DNA of 22,544 bases from an uncultured Demequina sp. (lineage in GTDB: Bacteria; Actinomycetota; Actinomycetes; Actinomycetales; Demequinaceae), in assembly GCA_937925595.1 (NCBI GenBank), contig CALALQ010000336.1, forward strand, positions 1-22,544, given 5' to 3'. This document shows, piece after piece, positions 15,775 to 22,544 of this stretch (position 1 is the stretch's first letter; each line of letters opens with the position of its first letter). The notes below the pieces were generated by a model. The model made no database searches. It saw only the letters and a list, made by a program, of their open reading frames with translations, and was not told the DNA's origin. A program made the translations under genes and the position numbers.

Positions 15775-16499
15775 GTGTGGATCCCGCATTCGGTCTTGTC
15801 GGTTCCCGCCCAGCGGCCGGAGCGGGGGTCCTCGCCGGGGGCCACCTTGCGCGTGCACGGCTCGCAGCCGATGCTGGGGTAGCCCTGCGCGACGAGCGGA
15901 TTCCGGGGCAGCCCGTTGGCCGTCTGGTAGATCTCCACCTGGAAGTCGTTCCACGTGGCGAGAGGGTTGATCTTCACGAGTCCGTGCTTGTCATCCCATG
16001 TCACCACCGGCATATTCGCGCGAGTGATCGCGTCGACGCGGCGGGCACCAGTGACCCACGCGGCGTAGCCCTTGAGTGAGTCAGCGAGCGGGTCCACCTT
16101 GCGCAGAGCGCAGCACAGCCCAGGGTCGCGAGCGAACAGGTCCTTGCCGTACTGCGCGTCCTGCTCCGCGACCGACTGCTTGGGCGTGACGTTGACGATC
16201 GTGATGGGGAAGCTGCGCGCCGCAACCTCTCGCGTCTCGATGGTCTCCTTGAAGTGGTAGCCGGTCTCGAGGAAGAGGATGTCCACGCCGGGCAGCCGCT
16301 TGCCGAACATGTGGGGAAGGATCGTGTCCTGCATGGACGACGCTACGGCCAGGTTCTTCCCGAACGTCGCCACTGCCCAATCGGCGATCTCGTCGGCCTT
16401 GGCGTCCTCGAGGCGTGCGTTCACCTCGGCGCAGGTTTCGGCATTCCACACGGTGGGGTTCGCGGCGATGATTTCAGCGGTGGTGAGTGAGGAGGTCAC
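15771..16499 (-). CDS. cysH: Iron-sulfur APS (PAPS) reductase
   Basis: This reduces activated sulfate (APS) to sulfite using thioredoxin-like donors. The 242-residue protein has SSMQDT in the nucleotide-binding region, LETGYHFKET, two cysteine pairs Cys129-Cys130 (LCCALRKVDPL) and Cys212/Cys215 (GCEPCTR), and the catalytic C-terminal cysteine in TECGIH (Cys 238). The two cysteine pairs bind a [4Fe-4S] cluster in APS-type reductases and are absent from PAPS-specific enzymes such as that of E. coli, so APS is the predicted substrate. This fits the absence of APS kinase nearby. The GTG start overlaps the sir stop (GTGA), and a GAGGAG within the end of sir serves as its ribosome binding site. Confidence 0.96.
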   Translation of the reverse strand: MTSSLTTAEIIAANPTVWNAETCAEVNARLEDAKADEIADWAVATFGKNLAVASSMQDTILPHMFGKRLPGVDILFLETGYHFKETIETREVAARSFPITIVNVTPKQSVAEQDAQYGKDLFARDPGLCCALRKVDPLADSLKGYAAWVTGARRVDAITRANMPVVTWDDKHGLVKINPLATWNDFQVEIYQTANGLPRNPLVAQGYPSIGCEPCTRKVAPGEDPRSGRWAGTDKTECGIHT

Positions 16500-18310
16500 T
16501 TGATGAGCTCCTCTTCGACTCGGAAGGCCCAGTCGGCGAAGGTCTCGCCCTCCTCGCGAGTGGCGAGGTAGTTCCTGGTGACGCGCTCGACGTAGTCGGG
16601 CATGCCGTCGGCCTTGACCTTGTGTCCACGGATCTTGCGACCAAAGTCGTTGTCGTCCCCGCGGCCCAGTCGGCCGCCAAGGTGCACCTGGAAGCCCGGC
16701 ACCTGCTCGCCGGTCTCGTCGTCGAGCACGAGCTGTCCCTTGAAGCCGATGTCCGCGATCTGCACGCGGGCGCACGAGTTGGGGCAGCCGTTGACGTGGA
16801 CGGTGATGGGGGAGTCCAGCGTGGGGAAGATGTCATCGAGCTTCTTCACGACCTCGCGGGCCGTCGCCTTGGTCTCGACGATTGCCAGCTTGCAGTACTC
16901 GATGCCCGTGCACGCGATGACGTTGCGGTGGAACTCGCCGGGGCTGGATTCGAGCTCGAGGGCGCGCAGCCCGTTGACCACGTCGTTCACCTTGTCCTCA
17001 GGAATGTCGAGGATGAGGATCTTCTGCAGCGGCGTGAGGCGGATGCGATCGGAGCCGGCAGCCTCAGCGATGTCAGCGATCTTCAGCAGCTTGGAGCCGG
17101 AGATGCGTCCCGCGACGGGTGCCACGCCCACGTAGTAGCGGCCGTCCTTCTGCTCGAAGATGCCCACGTGGTCACCGCGGTTGGCGGGAGTGGCAAGCTG
17201 CGGCGCGGGTCCCTTGGGAAGCTCGTACGTGAGGTACTCGTCCTGGAGCACCTGAAGGAACTTCTCCGGTCCCCAGTCCTTGACGAGGAACTTGAGGCGA
17301 GCGCGGTTGCGCAGGCGCCGGTAGCCATAGTCGCGGAAGATGCTGGCGACGCCCTTCCACACCTCGTGCGTCTTCGAGGGCTCGACGAAGACGCCCAGGC
17401 GGTGGCCGAGGAAGGGATTCACGGACAGTCCGCCACCAACCCACAGGTCGTAGCCGATGCCGAGCTCCGGGTGCTCCACCGCGCAGAACGCGATGTCCTG
17501 CACCTCGTGAAGGATGTCCGGAACGGGCATGCCGGTGAAGGCGGTCTTGAACTTTCGCGGCAGGTTGGAGAACTCGGGGTCGCCGATGTAGCGATCCACG
17601 ATCTCGCGGATCTGCGGCGTGGGGTCGATGAGCTCCTCTTTCGCGACTCCCGCGACGGGGGAGCCGAGGATGACTCGCGGCACATCGCCGCACGCCTCTT
17701 CGCTCATGAGGCCGACTGCCTCGACGCGACGGAAGATCTCTGGGACATCCTCGATGCGCACCCAGTGCAGCTGGATGTTCTGGCGGTCGGAGACGTCGGC
17801 GGTGTCGCGGCACATCGTCTCGGAGATCTCGCCGATGGTGCGCGCCTGAGCCACGGACAGCTGGCCGCCGTCCGAGCGGATGCGCATCATGAAGTACTCG
17901 TCGTCCAGCTGGTGAGGCTCGAGGATCGCGGTCTTGCCGCCATCGATGCCGGGCCGACGCTGGGTGTACAGACCCCACCAGCGGAACCTTCCGCGCAGGT
18001 CGCCTGGGGGGATCGACCAGAAGCCCCACTTCGAGTACATCGTCTCGATGCGCTGCCTCACGAGCAGCGGGTCACCGGTGGACTTCATCTCCTCGTTGGG
18101 GTTGAGGGGAGTGCGGTCTCCGAGTGCCCACTGGCCATCCTTGTTGACGGTGTCGCGACGAGCGGCAGCCTCGCGGGTGCGGATCAGTCGCGCCTCCTCG
18201 CGGTGGCGACGACGCTCCTCCGCCTCGGCGGCAGCCTTGGCGGCATCGGGGTCGACGCCGGCCGCGGGCGCGCTGCGCTCCGCCTGGCTGGTCTCGGTGG
18301 GTGAACTCAC
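16496..18310 (-). CDS. sir: Ferredoxin-dependent sulfite reductase, SirA/NirA type
   Basis: This carries out the six-electron reduction of sulfite to sulfide with siroheme and [4Fe-4S] cofactors. The 604-residue protein has the cluster/siroheme cysteines in CTGIEYC (467, 473) and NGCPNSC (509, 513), plus the repeated nitrite/sulfite reductase halves. A tyrosine in WWGLYTQRRPG (Tyr 115) and a cysteine in EACGDVPR (Cys 207) are 92 residues apart. That is the spacing of the cross-linked Tyr69-Cys161 pair of Mycobacterium tuberculosis SirA, as I recall it, supporting sulfite rather than nitrite as substrate. About 50 N-terminal residues form an alanine/arginine/glutamate-rich, probably helical extension. 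The GTG start follows GAGGAG at good spacing. It is first in the operon with cysH, cysD and cysN. Confidence 0.95.
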   Translation of the reverse strand: MSSPTETSQAERSAPAAGVDPDAAKAAAEAEERRRHREEARLIRTREAAARRDTVNKDGQWALGDRTPLNPNEEMKSTGDPLLVRQRIETMYSKWGFWSIPPGDLRGRFRWWGLYTQRRPGIDGGKTAILEPHQLDDEYFMMRIRSDGGQLSVAQARTIGEISETMCRDTADVSDRQNIQLHWVRIEDVPEIFRRVEAVGLMSEEACGDVPRVILGSPVAGVAKEELIDPTPQIREIVDRYIGDPEFSNLPRKFKTAFTGMPVPDILHEVQDIAFCAVEHPELGIGYDLWVGGGLSVNPFLGHRLGVFVEPSKTHEVWKGVASIFRDYGYRRLRNRARLKFLVKDWGPEKFLQVLQDEYLTYELPKGPAPQLATPANRGDHVGIFEQKDGRYYVGVAPVAGRISGSKLLKIADIAEAAGSDRIRLTPLQKILILDIPEDKVNDVVNGLRALELESSPGEFHRNVIACTGIEYCKLAIVETKATAREVVKKLDDIFPTLDSPITVHVNGCPNSCARVQIADIGFKGQLVLDDETGEQVPGFQVHLGGRLGRGDDNDFGRKIRGHKVKADGMPDYVERVTRNYLATREEGETFADWAFRVEEELIK

Positions 18311-18404
18311 CGATGCTCCTCGCGTTGTGTGGGGGCACCCGTCGACTCAGGCTGGGGCCTGGTGCAGCCGAGCGCCCTGGTCGAATGGGACGGACCGTGG
18401 GCGT

Positions 18405-18479
18405 TCACGGCATGGGACACATGACGACCGCGTAGGCGCACCTCGCCGAGGCGTTGCGGGTGCGCTGGCTGACGGTCAT
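18405..18479 (-). CDS. Putative cysteine-containing leader peptide upstream of sir
   Basis: A 24-codon frame starts at ATG 18479 with MTVSQRTRN and ends ARCAYAVVMCPMP, with two cysteine codons (TGC, TGT) near the end. It ends 94 nt before the sir start. No ribosome binding site precedes it, but a possible -10 element (CACACT, about 9 bases upstream) would give a nearly leaderless message. Leaderless cysteine-rich short frames acting as cysteine-responsive attenuators of cys operons are described in mycobacteria. Only two cysteines are present here, so the parallel is tentative. Confidence 0.4.
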   Translation of the reverse strand: MTVSQRTRNASARCAYAVVMCPMP

Positions 18480-18506
18480 GGCCGCAAGTGTGACACGGGA
18501 ACCCGG

Positions 18507-18551
18507 ATACCACTACCCCAATCCCCCTATGTTTGGTGGGGTATGAGGTAT
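18507..18551. promoter_or_regulatory. Extended dyad upstream of the cys operon
   Basis: The perfect arms TACCCCA (18514-18520) and TGGGGTA (18537-18543) are flanked by a second matched pair, ATACC (18507-18511) and GGTAT (18547-18551). It lies just upstream of the putative leader peptide and just downstream of the RTX gene stop. It may be an operator for the sulfur operon or part of a terminator for the RTX transcript; no T tract follows on the minus strand. Confidence 0.4.
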
Positions 18552-18563
18552 ATCTCGATGCCT

Positions 18564-19706
18564 CTAGGGGTTGCAGGATCTTAGGGTGTCGGTGCCTCCG
18601 CCTCCGCTGCAGTCGTCCTTGCCCGCGTCACCCTGCACGTGGTCATCGTCATCGTTCCCACGGAGCCAGTCGTCACCGTCTCCACCGTAGATCTTGTCGT
18701 CGCCCGTCCCTCCTTCGATGCGGTCGTTTCCGAACGAACCTTCGAGGCGGTCGTTCCCGCCATTGCCGCGAATGCGGTCGTTGCCGCCGCCTCCCGCAAT
18801 GGTGTCCTTGCCGTTCGCTCCGTGGAGGATGTCGCCGCGACTGCCCCCTGACAGCCTGTTGGAGTTGGTCTCAGAACCGGGGTTGGCGCCCAGAGCCGCG
18901 TTGAGTTCCGCGATGCTGCCTTCGAGCAGCGCGTTCAGGGCCGTGCGCTGGCTGCGCACCGTGACGCCTCCGGCTCTGCCGGTGTAGGTGGGCGTCCCCG
19001 CGTAGGCGAGCAGGTTGGCGTCAGCAGTCAGGATCGCGTCAGTTCCGGGACCGCCCACTCCGAGGATGTTCGCCCTCACTCCGTGCAGGTAGAGCGAGTC
19101 GTTACCGGAGCCTCCGAAGGCGCCAACCACTGCGTCGGTGGGCGATCTGCCAGCGTCCACGTAGATGAAGTCATCACCACCGCGGCCATCGATGTAGATG
19201 TGTTGGCAGTCGCAATACCCGGGGCTGCTCGTGGCGTAGACCGTGTCGCCGCCATTGCCAAGTTCCATGTCGATCCTTGCGGCGTTGACGTTGTACTCGA
19301 CAGGGTTGCTCGTGGGGTTGGTGGCTTCAACAACCTCAAAGCCGGTTGCGCTGACCTGGTCGCCGCCAACGACCTCGAACGTCGTGTACCACTGGGGAGC
19401 TGTGATGGTCGCGCACACTGCATCGGAGCCGCCCGACTGCTTCGCCACGCCATCAAACGTGACGCGAATCGTCACGTGGTCGTCGGCACCGTCCAGGTCG
19501 ATCAGCACGACGTCCGACTTGGTGGTTCCCACCAGCTGATACGCCCCATTGGAGAAACTCAGATCCTCGATGTCAGTGACCACCTTCGTTGCCGTGCGCC
19601 CAAGGCAGGTGGGCTTTGCCGCGTGCGCGGGCACCGCGACGAGCGTGAGGGATGCCGCGGCAGCGAGGATGGTGGCGGCGCTGATGAGCTGTGGGTATGA
19701 GGGCAC
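18564..19706 (-). CDS. Secreted RTX-type calcium-binding protein
   Basis: A 380-residue exported protein. The signal peptide runs from the start to AHA (about residues 1-29; core ATILAAAASLTLVAVP). The middle (about 40-280) is beta-rich, with aspartate/glycine clusters (DLDGADDH, GNGGDTVY, GRGGDDFIYVD, GGSGNDSLYL) suggesting degenerate repeats. The C-terminus holds ten consecutive nonapeptides of the GGxGxDxUx kind, from LSGGSRGDI through IAGGGGNDR, LEGSFGNDR and IYGGDGDDW to CSGGGGTDT (about 285-374), which form a calcium-binding parallel beta roll. The GTG at 19706 is chosen because it opens the signal peptide and follows GGAG at 7 nt; an ATG at 19841 would place 45 arginine/proline-rich residues before it. 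No catalytic domain or type I secretion genes are seen. A surface or adhesive role is inference. Confidence 0.85.
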   Translation of the reverse strand: MPSYPQLISAATILAAAASLTLVAVPAHAAKPTCLGRTATKVVTDIEDLSFSNGAYQLVGTTKSDVVLIDLDGADDHVTIRVTFDGVAKQSGGSDAVCATITAPQWYTTFEVVGGDQVSATGFEVVEATNPTSNPVEYNVNAARIDMELGNGGDTVYATSSPGYCDCQHIYIDGRGGDDFIYVDAGRSPTDAVVGAFGGSGNDSLYLHGVRANILGVGGPGTDAILTADANLLAYAGTPTYTGRAGGVTVRSQRTALNALLEGSIAELNAALGANPGSETNSNRLSGGSRGDILHGANGKDTIAGGGGNDRIRGNGGNDRLEGSFGNDRIEGGTGDDKIYGGDGDDWLRGNDDDDHVQGDAGKDDCSGGGGTDTLRSCNP

Positions 19707-19744
19707 TAGAGGTCTCCAAGTTTCGTGGTCTCGTTGCCAAGCTC

Positions 19745-19773
19745 GCGGCGCCGCCCGGGGACTGCGGCGCCGC
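19745..19773. repeat. GC-rich hairpin in the RTX gene leader
   Basis: GCGGCGCCG (19745-19753) and CGGCGCCGC (19765-19773) are perfect 9-bp arms with an 11-nt loop, 39 nt upstream of the RTX start on its transcript side. It could form a stable 5' UTR hairpin. Confidence 0.5.
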
Positions 19774-19790
19774 GCGCCTGGCTGAGGGTG

Positions 19791-19809
19791 CTCCAGGAAC
19801 TTCCTGGAG
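19791..19809. promoter_or_regulatory. 19-bp perfect palindrome upstream of the RTX gene
   Basis: CTCCAGGAA and TTCCTGGAG are exact 9-bp inverted arms around a single C at 19800, about 85 nt upstream of the RTX start. Odd-length dyads of this size are typical of dimeric regulator operators. The regulator is unknown. Confidence 0.45.
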
Positions 19810-20027
19810 TTCGCCGCTGCCGGCATCGGCTGAGCACTCATCTATGCGCCGCGCACCGTGCGAGGGGAGTCCTCCGATGCGCGGCCAGTCGTCATCGACC
19901 GCCCGCAGATGAGTTCCATCCGATGCCGCCCTCGACGCGGGCATCTCGCCTGAGCGAGACATCTGATGAGCGCACCCCCACTGCCCGGGCCCTTCCCGAA
20001 CCGGCCACATGGAGGTGACTGCCAGCC

Positions 20028-20087
20028 GGATCCTGAGAAAGGGACTTGGACGGTTGTGCGATCAACGACACTTCCTCTCTCAGGTCC
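20028..20087. repeat. Long-stem structured element with nested hairpin
   Basis: CCTGAGAAAG (20032-20041) pairs with CTCTCTCAGG (20075-20084) with one mismatch. The stem is extended by GGA/TCC beyond a one-base bulge, and a nested hairpin GTTG/CAAC (20053-20056 with 20063-20066) lies in the loop. It is more than 300 nt from both flanking genes, so it could be a small RNA or part of a long leader. Confidence 0.4.
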
Positions 20088-20441
20088 GGTGGCAACGACG
20101 CCGACGCTATGAGGGCTTTGCGACCCCTTCAAGGCCGGTCGCCGGGTTGGCAACACCCGCCGAACGCGACCTGCGAGGAGGAGGCGAGAGCAGCGTCGGG
20201 CACCGCCGAAAACGGGAGAAACCGGGCGCCTGCAAAGTTTTCACTCGAGTTCAGCAAGGGAGCGCCAAGGATTTCGTGCGCGGCTCAGCACAACGCAGCG
20301 GACATCTGAAACGTCACGCAACATAGGCACGCACAACACTCGGGGCGTGCGGCGGGCGCTCGCGTGGACGCTCGCGGCGCAAAGGCGCACAATCCGGCTA
20401 GTGAATTCAACGCGAGTTTCACGACTTGCAAGGGGGCAAGG

Positions 20442-21518
20442 ATGTCTCAGGGCGCACGCAAGGTCATGCTTGCGGACGTCGCCACGCGTGCGGGAGTGAG
20501 CGTGGCCACCGCATCACTCGCGCTGCGCGGAGCCGCGAGGGTGACGCCCGCGACGAGGGAGCGAGTGCGGGCCGCCGCGCACGAGCTCGGCTATCGCCGC
20601 GCGATCGACGCCGACTCCACCGATTCCCGGCCTGCGCTGCGCATCGGGGTGATTGCCGCCGCGCCGCTCGAGGAGCTGCTCGACGACCCGTTCCAGGTGA
20701 TCGTCATCACGGGCCTCGTCGAGGCGCTTGAACACGCACGAGCGATCCCGGTGTTCCTGCCGCCGGCCGATGAGCCGCGGCGGGTGGCGCTGCTTGCTCG
20801 CGTCGAGCTCGACGGCGTGGTGCTCGTTCACAGCCCCGATGCCTCGGGCGCGGCGTGGCCCGCAGTGGTGCGAAGGGCTCTTCCGCTCGTGTGCCTCGAG
20901 GCTCCCAACGATGGCAGCGTGCCCGGAATCCATTGGCGCGACGAGGACGCCATGCGCCACCTGTGCGAGAAGATCCTTGCGCACGGCCATCGCGAGGCGG
21001 TGGTGGTGACGCTGCCCTTTGGCGGCCCGTATCGGCGCCACGGCTTTGTGCCGATTCCGCAGCCCGTGCGGATCGCCTCCCAGGCGGCGCGCAATCGACT
21101 CGAGGCCGTGTTCGAGTCTGGCCTCACGGTGTCGCGCGTGTACGAGACCGAGCGCTCGTCCCAGCAGGAGGGAGAGCGCGCAGGCGCAGCGATCGCCTCG
21201 CTCTCGACCACCCCGACGGTGGTGGTATGCCAGTCCGACGCGCTTGCGGCGGGCGTCATCGCGGGCCTCGAGCGAGAGGGGCTGCGCGTTCCCGAGGACG
21301 TCTCCGTCACCGGCTTCGACGGCCTCGACCTGCCCCTGCTTGCTCCGCGGCGCCTCGCCACGGTGGTGCAGGACGGCAAGGAGAAGGGCCGACGCGCGGT
21401 CGCCCAGGTGCTGCGCGCCATCGCTGGCGAACCGCCGGAGTCTGACGACATGACCCTCACGGTTCGCGACGGGACCACGCTGGGTCCGGTGCGCGCCGAG
21501 GCGGTGCTGCAGCCATGA
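20442..21518 (+). CDS. LacI-family transcriptional regulator
   Basis: A 358-residue regulator. The N-terminal LacI helix-turn-helix and hinge helix (about 7-55) reads MLADVATRAGVSVATASLALRG then TRERVRAAAHELGYR. A periplasmic-binding-protein-like effector domain follows, ending in VPEDVSVTGFDGLDLPLLAPRRLATVVQD. Such proteins usually repress sugar uptake or utilisation genes and release DNA when a sugar binds; the effector here cannot be read. The ATG at 20442 follows AAGGGGGCAAGG. The frame is open upstream to 20364 but without conserved sequence. It overlaps the next regulator gene by 4 nt (ATGA). No transporter or glycosidase gene lies nearby within the window. Confidence 0.93.
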   Translation: MSQGARKVMLADVATRAGVSVATASLALRGAARVTPATRERVRAAAHELGYRRAIDADSTDSRPALRIGVIAAAPLEELLDDPFQVIVITGLVEALEHARAIPVFLPPADEPRRVALLARVELDGVVLVHSPDASGAAWPAVVRRALPLVCLEAPNDGSVPGIHWRDEDAMRHLCEKILAHGHREAVVVTLPFGGPYRRHGFVPIPQPVRIASQAARNRLEAVFESGLTVSRVYETERSSQQEGERAGAAIASLSTTPTVVVCQSDALAAGVIAGLEREGLRVPEDVSVTGFDGLDLPLLAPRRLATVVQDGKEKGRRAVAQVLRAIAGEPPESDDMTLTVRDGTTLGPVRAEAVLQP

Positions 21519-22544
21519 GCGTGCGACTCAAGGATGTGGCGAAAGAGGCAGGGGTCTCCGTGTCCGCGGCCTCGATCTGCCTGCGCCATGGAGAGGGCTT
21601 CTCGCAGCAGACCATTCAACGCGTGCGCAGCGCGGCAGACGCCTTGGGCTATGGCGCACCCGCCGGACCCCGACCGCGCACCAGTCAGCGCGTGGGACTC
21701 GCGGCGATCGTGCTCAACGATGACCCGCAATTCGCGATGCAGTGCGGGCACACCGTCGAGATCGTGAAGGCGCTGAGTCGCGAGCTCACCCAGATGGGGA
21801 TGGGCGTCGCCATGCTCCCGTCGCGTCAAGACACCGAGGGAACCTGCCCGTACCGTTGCGTCGACGCCGACATCGCCTTCTTCCTCGCAGTGGGAGAGCT
21901 GTCGCACGAGACCACCGCGCTGCTGCGCTCGCGAGGGATCCCCACCGTGCACCTGCAGTCGGTGGTAGGGGGTCCCGTGGCCGCGGTGCGCACCGACGAT
22001 GTGGCGCCCATGCGCGAGCTCGCCGCCCACGTCATGTCGCTTGGCCACGAGCGCATTGCCGTGGTGACGCAGCGCTCTGGGGCCATCGCCAGTGTGGGGC
22101 TGAGTGACCGGCTGGATTGGCGAGACACGACGATCATCCACACGCGCGACCGCTTGCGAGGGCTCGAGGAGGCGGGCGTGACTCCCGTGGCCGTGTACGA
22201 GGCGCGGACGTCCGCCGTCGCTGCCGGTCGCGAGGCGGGTGCGACGCTGTTCACGATGCACCCGCGCCCCACGGCGGTCATCTGCCTCACGGACATGCTC
22301 GCGGCGGGCGTCATGGTTGCGGCTCGCGAGGCCGGGCTGTCCGTCCCTGAGGACGTCTCGATCACAGGTTGGGATGGCCTCGACCTGCCGTCACTCGCTC
22401 CACACCGGCTCACGACGGTGCTGCAGAGCGGAGCGCAGAAGGGCATGCTGCTCGCCGCCTTTGGACGCGAGGTGCTCGCGGGCGGACATCCGCGGCCGTT
22501 CCATGTGCCCCAGCATGTGTCGATCGGCTCGACCACGGGAGGGG
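21515..22544 (+). CDS. Second LacI-family transcriptional regulator, cut by window end
   Basis: The frame opens at ATG 21515 (overlapping the previous stop as ATGA) and remains open for 343 codons to the window end. The helix-turn-helix is MSVRLKDVAKEAGVSVSAAS, then IQRVRSAADALGYG. The effector domain ends in VPEDVSITGWDGLDLPSLAPHRLTTVLQSG, closely matching the same region of the preceding regulator, so the two are paralogues. The effector domain includes two unusual cysteines close together (TCPYRC, about residues 114-119). Only the extreme C-terminus should be missing. Co-translation with another LacI protein raises the possibility of coordinated or mixed dimers. Confidence 0.92.
   Translation, partial: MSVRLKDVAKEAGVSVSAASICLRHGEGFSQQTIQRVRSAADALGYGAPAGPRPRTSQRVGLAAIVLNDDPQFAMQCGHTVEIVKALSRELTQMGMGVAMLPSRQDTEGTCPYRCVDADIAFFLAVGELSHETTALLRSRGIPTVHLQSVVGGPVAAVRTDDVAPMRELAAHVMSLGHERIAVVTQRSGAIASVGLSDRLDWRDTTIIHTRDRLRGLEEAGVTPVAVYEARTSAVAAGREAGATLFTMHPRPTAVICLTDMLAAGVMVAAREAGLSVPEDVSITGWDGLDLPSLAPHRLTTVLQSGAQKGMLLAAFGREVLAGGHPRPFHVPQHVSIGSTTGG

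Larger units (their letters stand above)
19707..20441. other. 735-nt non-coding region between divergent RTX and LacI genes
   Basis: No frame here shows a recognisable protein; the open frames in it overlap one another and look arginine-rich and random. It should hold both divergent promoters. Three palindromic structures are listed separately (19745-19773, 19791-19809, 20028-20087). Half sites resembling LacI operators are present (TGAAACGTCA at 20307-20316 and GTTTCA at 20416-20421), as is the perfect palindrome TGAATTCA (20402-20409), but no full LacI operator was found. GC content dips in the last about 200 bases before the LacI gene. Confidence 0.6.

Noticed and set aside
16487..18304. 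605-codon open frame on the plus strand opposite sir
   Set aside because: It mirrors the sulfite reductase gene exactly. It reads as low-complexity leucine/valine/aspartate sequence with no family motif.
18507..18551. CsoR/CstR-type operator from the TACCCC and GGGGTA arms
   Set aside because: The arms are 16 or more bases apart, much wider than the compact operators of that family, and no such regulator is nearby; only a generic dyad is recorded.
20307..20421. LacI operator in front of the regulator pair
   Set aside because: Only separated half sites (TGAAACG and GTTTCA) are seen, not a full central-CG palindrome.
1..22544. CRISPR arrays, tRNA or rRNA genes, transposases or integrases
   Set aside because: No regularly spaced repeats, cloverleaf sequences, rRNA segments or recombinase motifs were recognised by eye in either strand.

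Overview
The window is GC-rich, densely coded chromosomal DNA from an actinobacterium. A nuoL-nuoM-nuoN end of a complex I operon followed at once by a polyprenyl diphosphate synthase, a SirA-type sulfite reductase and overlapping GTG/ATG starts all fit Actinobacteria. The gene set looks like Micrococcales (Cellulomonas/Demequina-like), but that placement is inference.

Layout. 1-5346 (+): the 3' part of nuoL, then nuoM, nuoN and a trans-polyprenyl diphosphate synthase, tightly coupled. The synthase carries a palindromic repeat inserted in frame. 5347-5579: non-coding, with a related degenerate repeat and a 60-nt palindrome with 12-bp perfect arms. 5580-7291 (+): a compact accessory island of a secreted protein with a four-cysteine C-terminal domain, an overlapping two-helix membrane protein, then a second, N-terminally truncated copy of the same pair. 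7350-7676: a decapitated O-methyltransferase remnant. 7815-8765 (-): an EamA/RarD transporter.

8817-13134 (-): a three-gene operon with 4-nt overlaps, encoding a membrane GT2 processive glycosyltransferase, an HlyD-like periplasmic adaptor and a GH81 endo-beta-1,3-glucanase lipoprotein. The GH81 suggests that the polymer is a beta-1,3-glucan (curdlan-like). The leader of the GT2 gene can fold into several hairpins, one of which may control access to the ribosome binding site. 13318-13483 holds a 24-bp inverted repeat and a 24-bp tandem duplication.

13496-18310 (-): an assimilatory sulfate reduction operon, sir-cysH-cysD-cysN, with 1-4 nt overlaps. CysD/CysN make APS, an iron-sulfur type CysH reduces it to sulfite, and Sir reduces sulfite to sulfide; no APS kinase is present. 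A 24-codon cysteine-containing reading frame and a long dyad precede it. 18564-19706 (-): a secreted protein ending in ten RTX-type calcium-binding nonapeptides. 19707-20441: a 735-nt non-coding stretch with several palindromes. 20442-22544 (+): two LacI-family repressor genes overlapping by 4 nt, the second cut by the window edge.

The most novel-looking content is the duplicated secreted protein/membrane protein cassette at 5580-7291, which has the architecture of a polymorphic effector-immunity locus with an orphan downstream cassette. Next are the predicted beta-glucan operon with its structured leader and the palindromic repeat inside the polyprenyl synthase.
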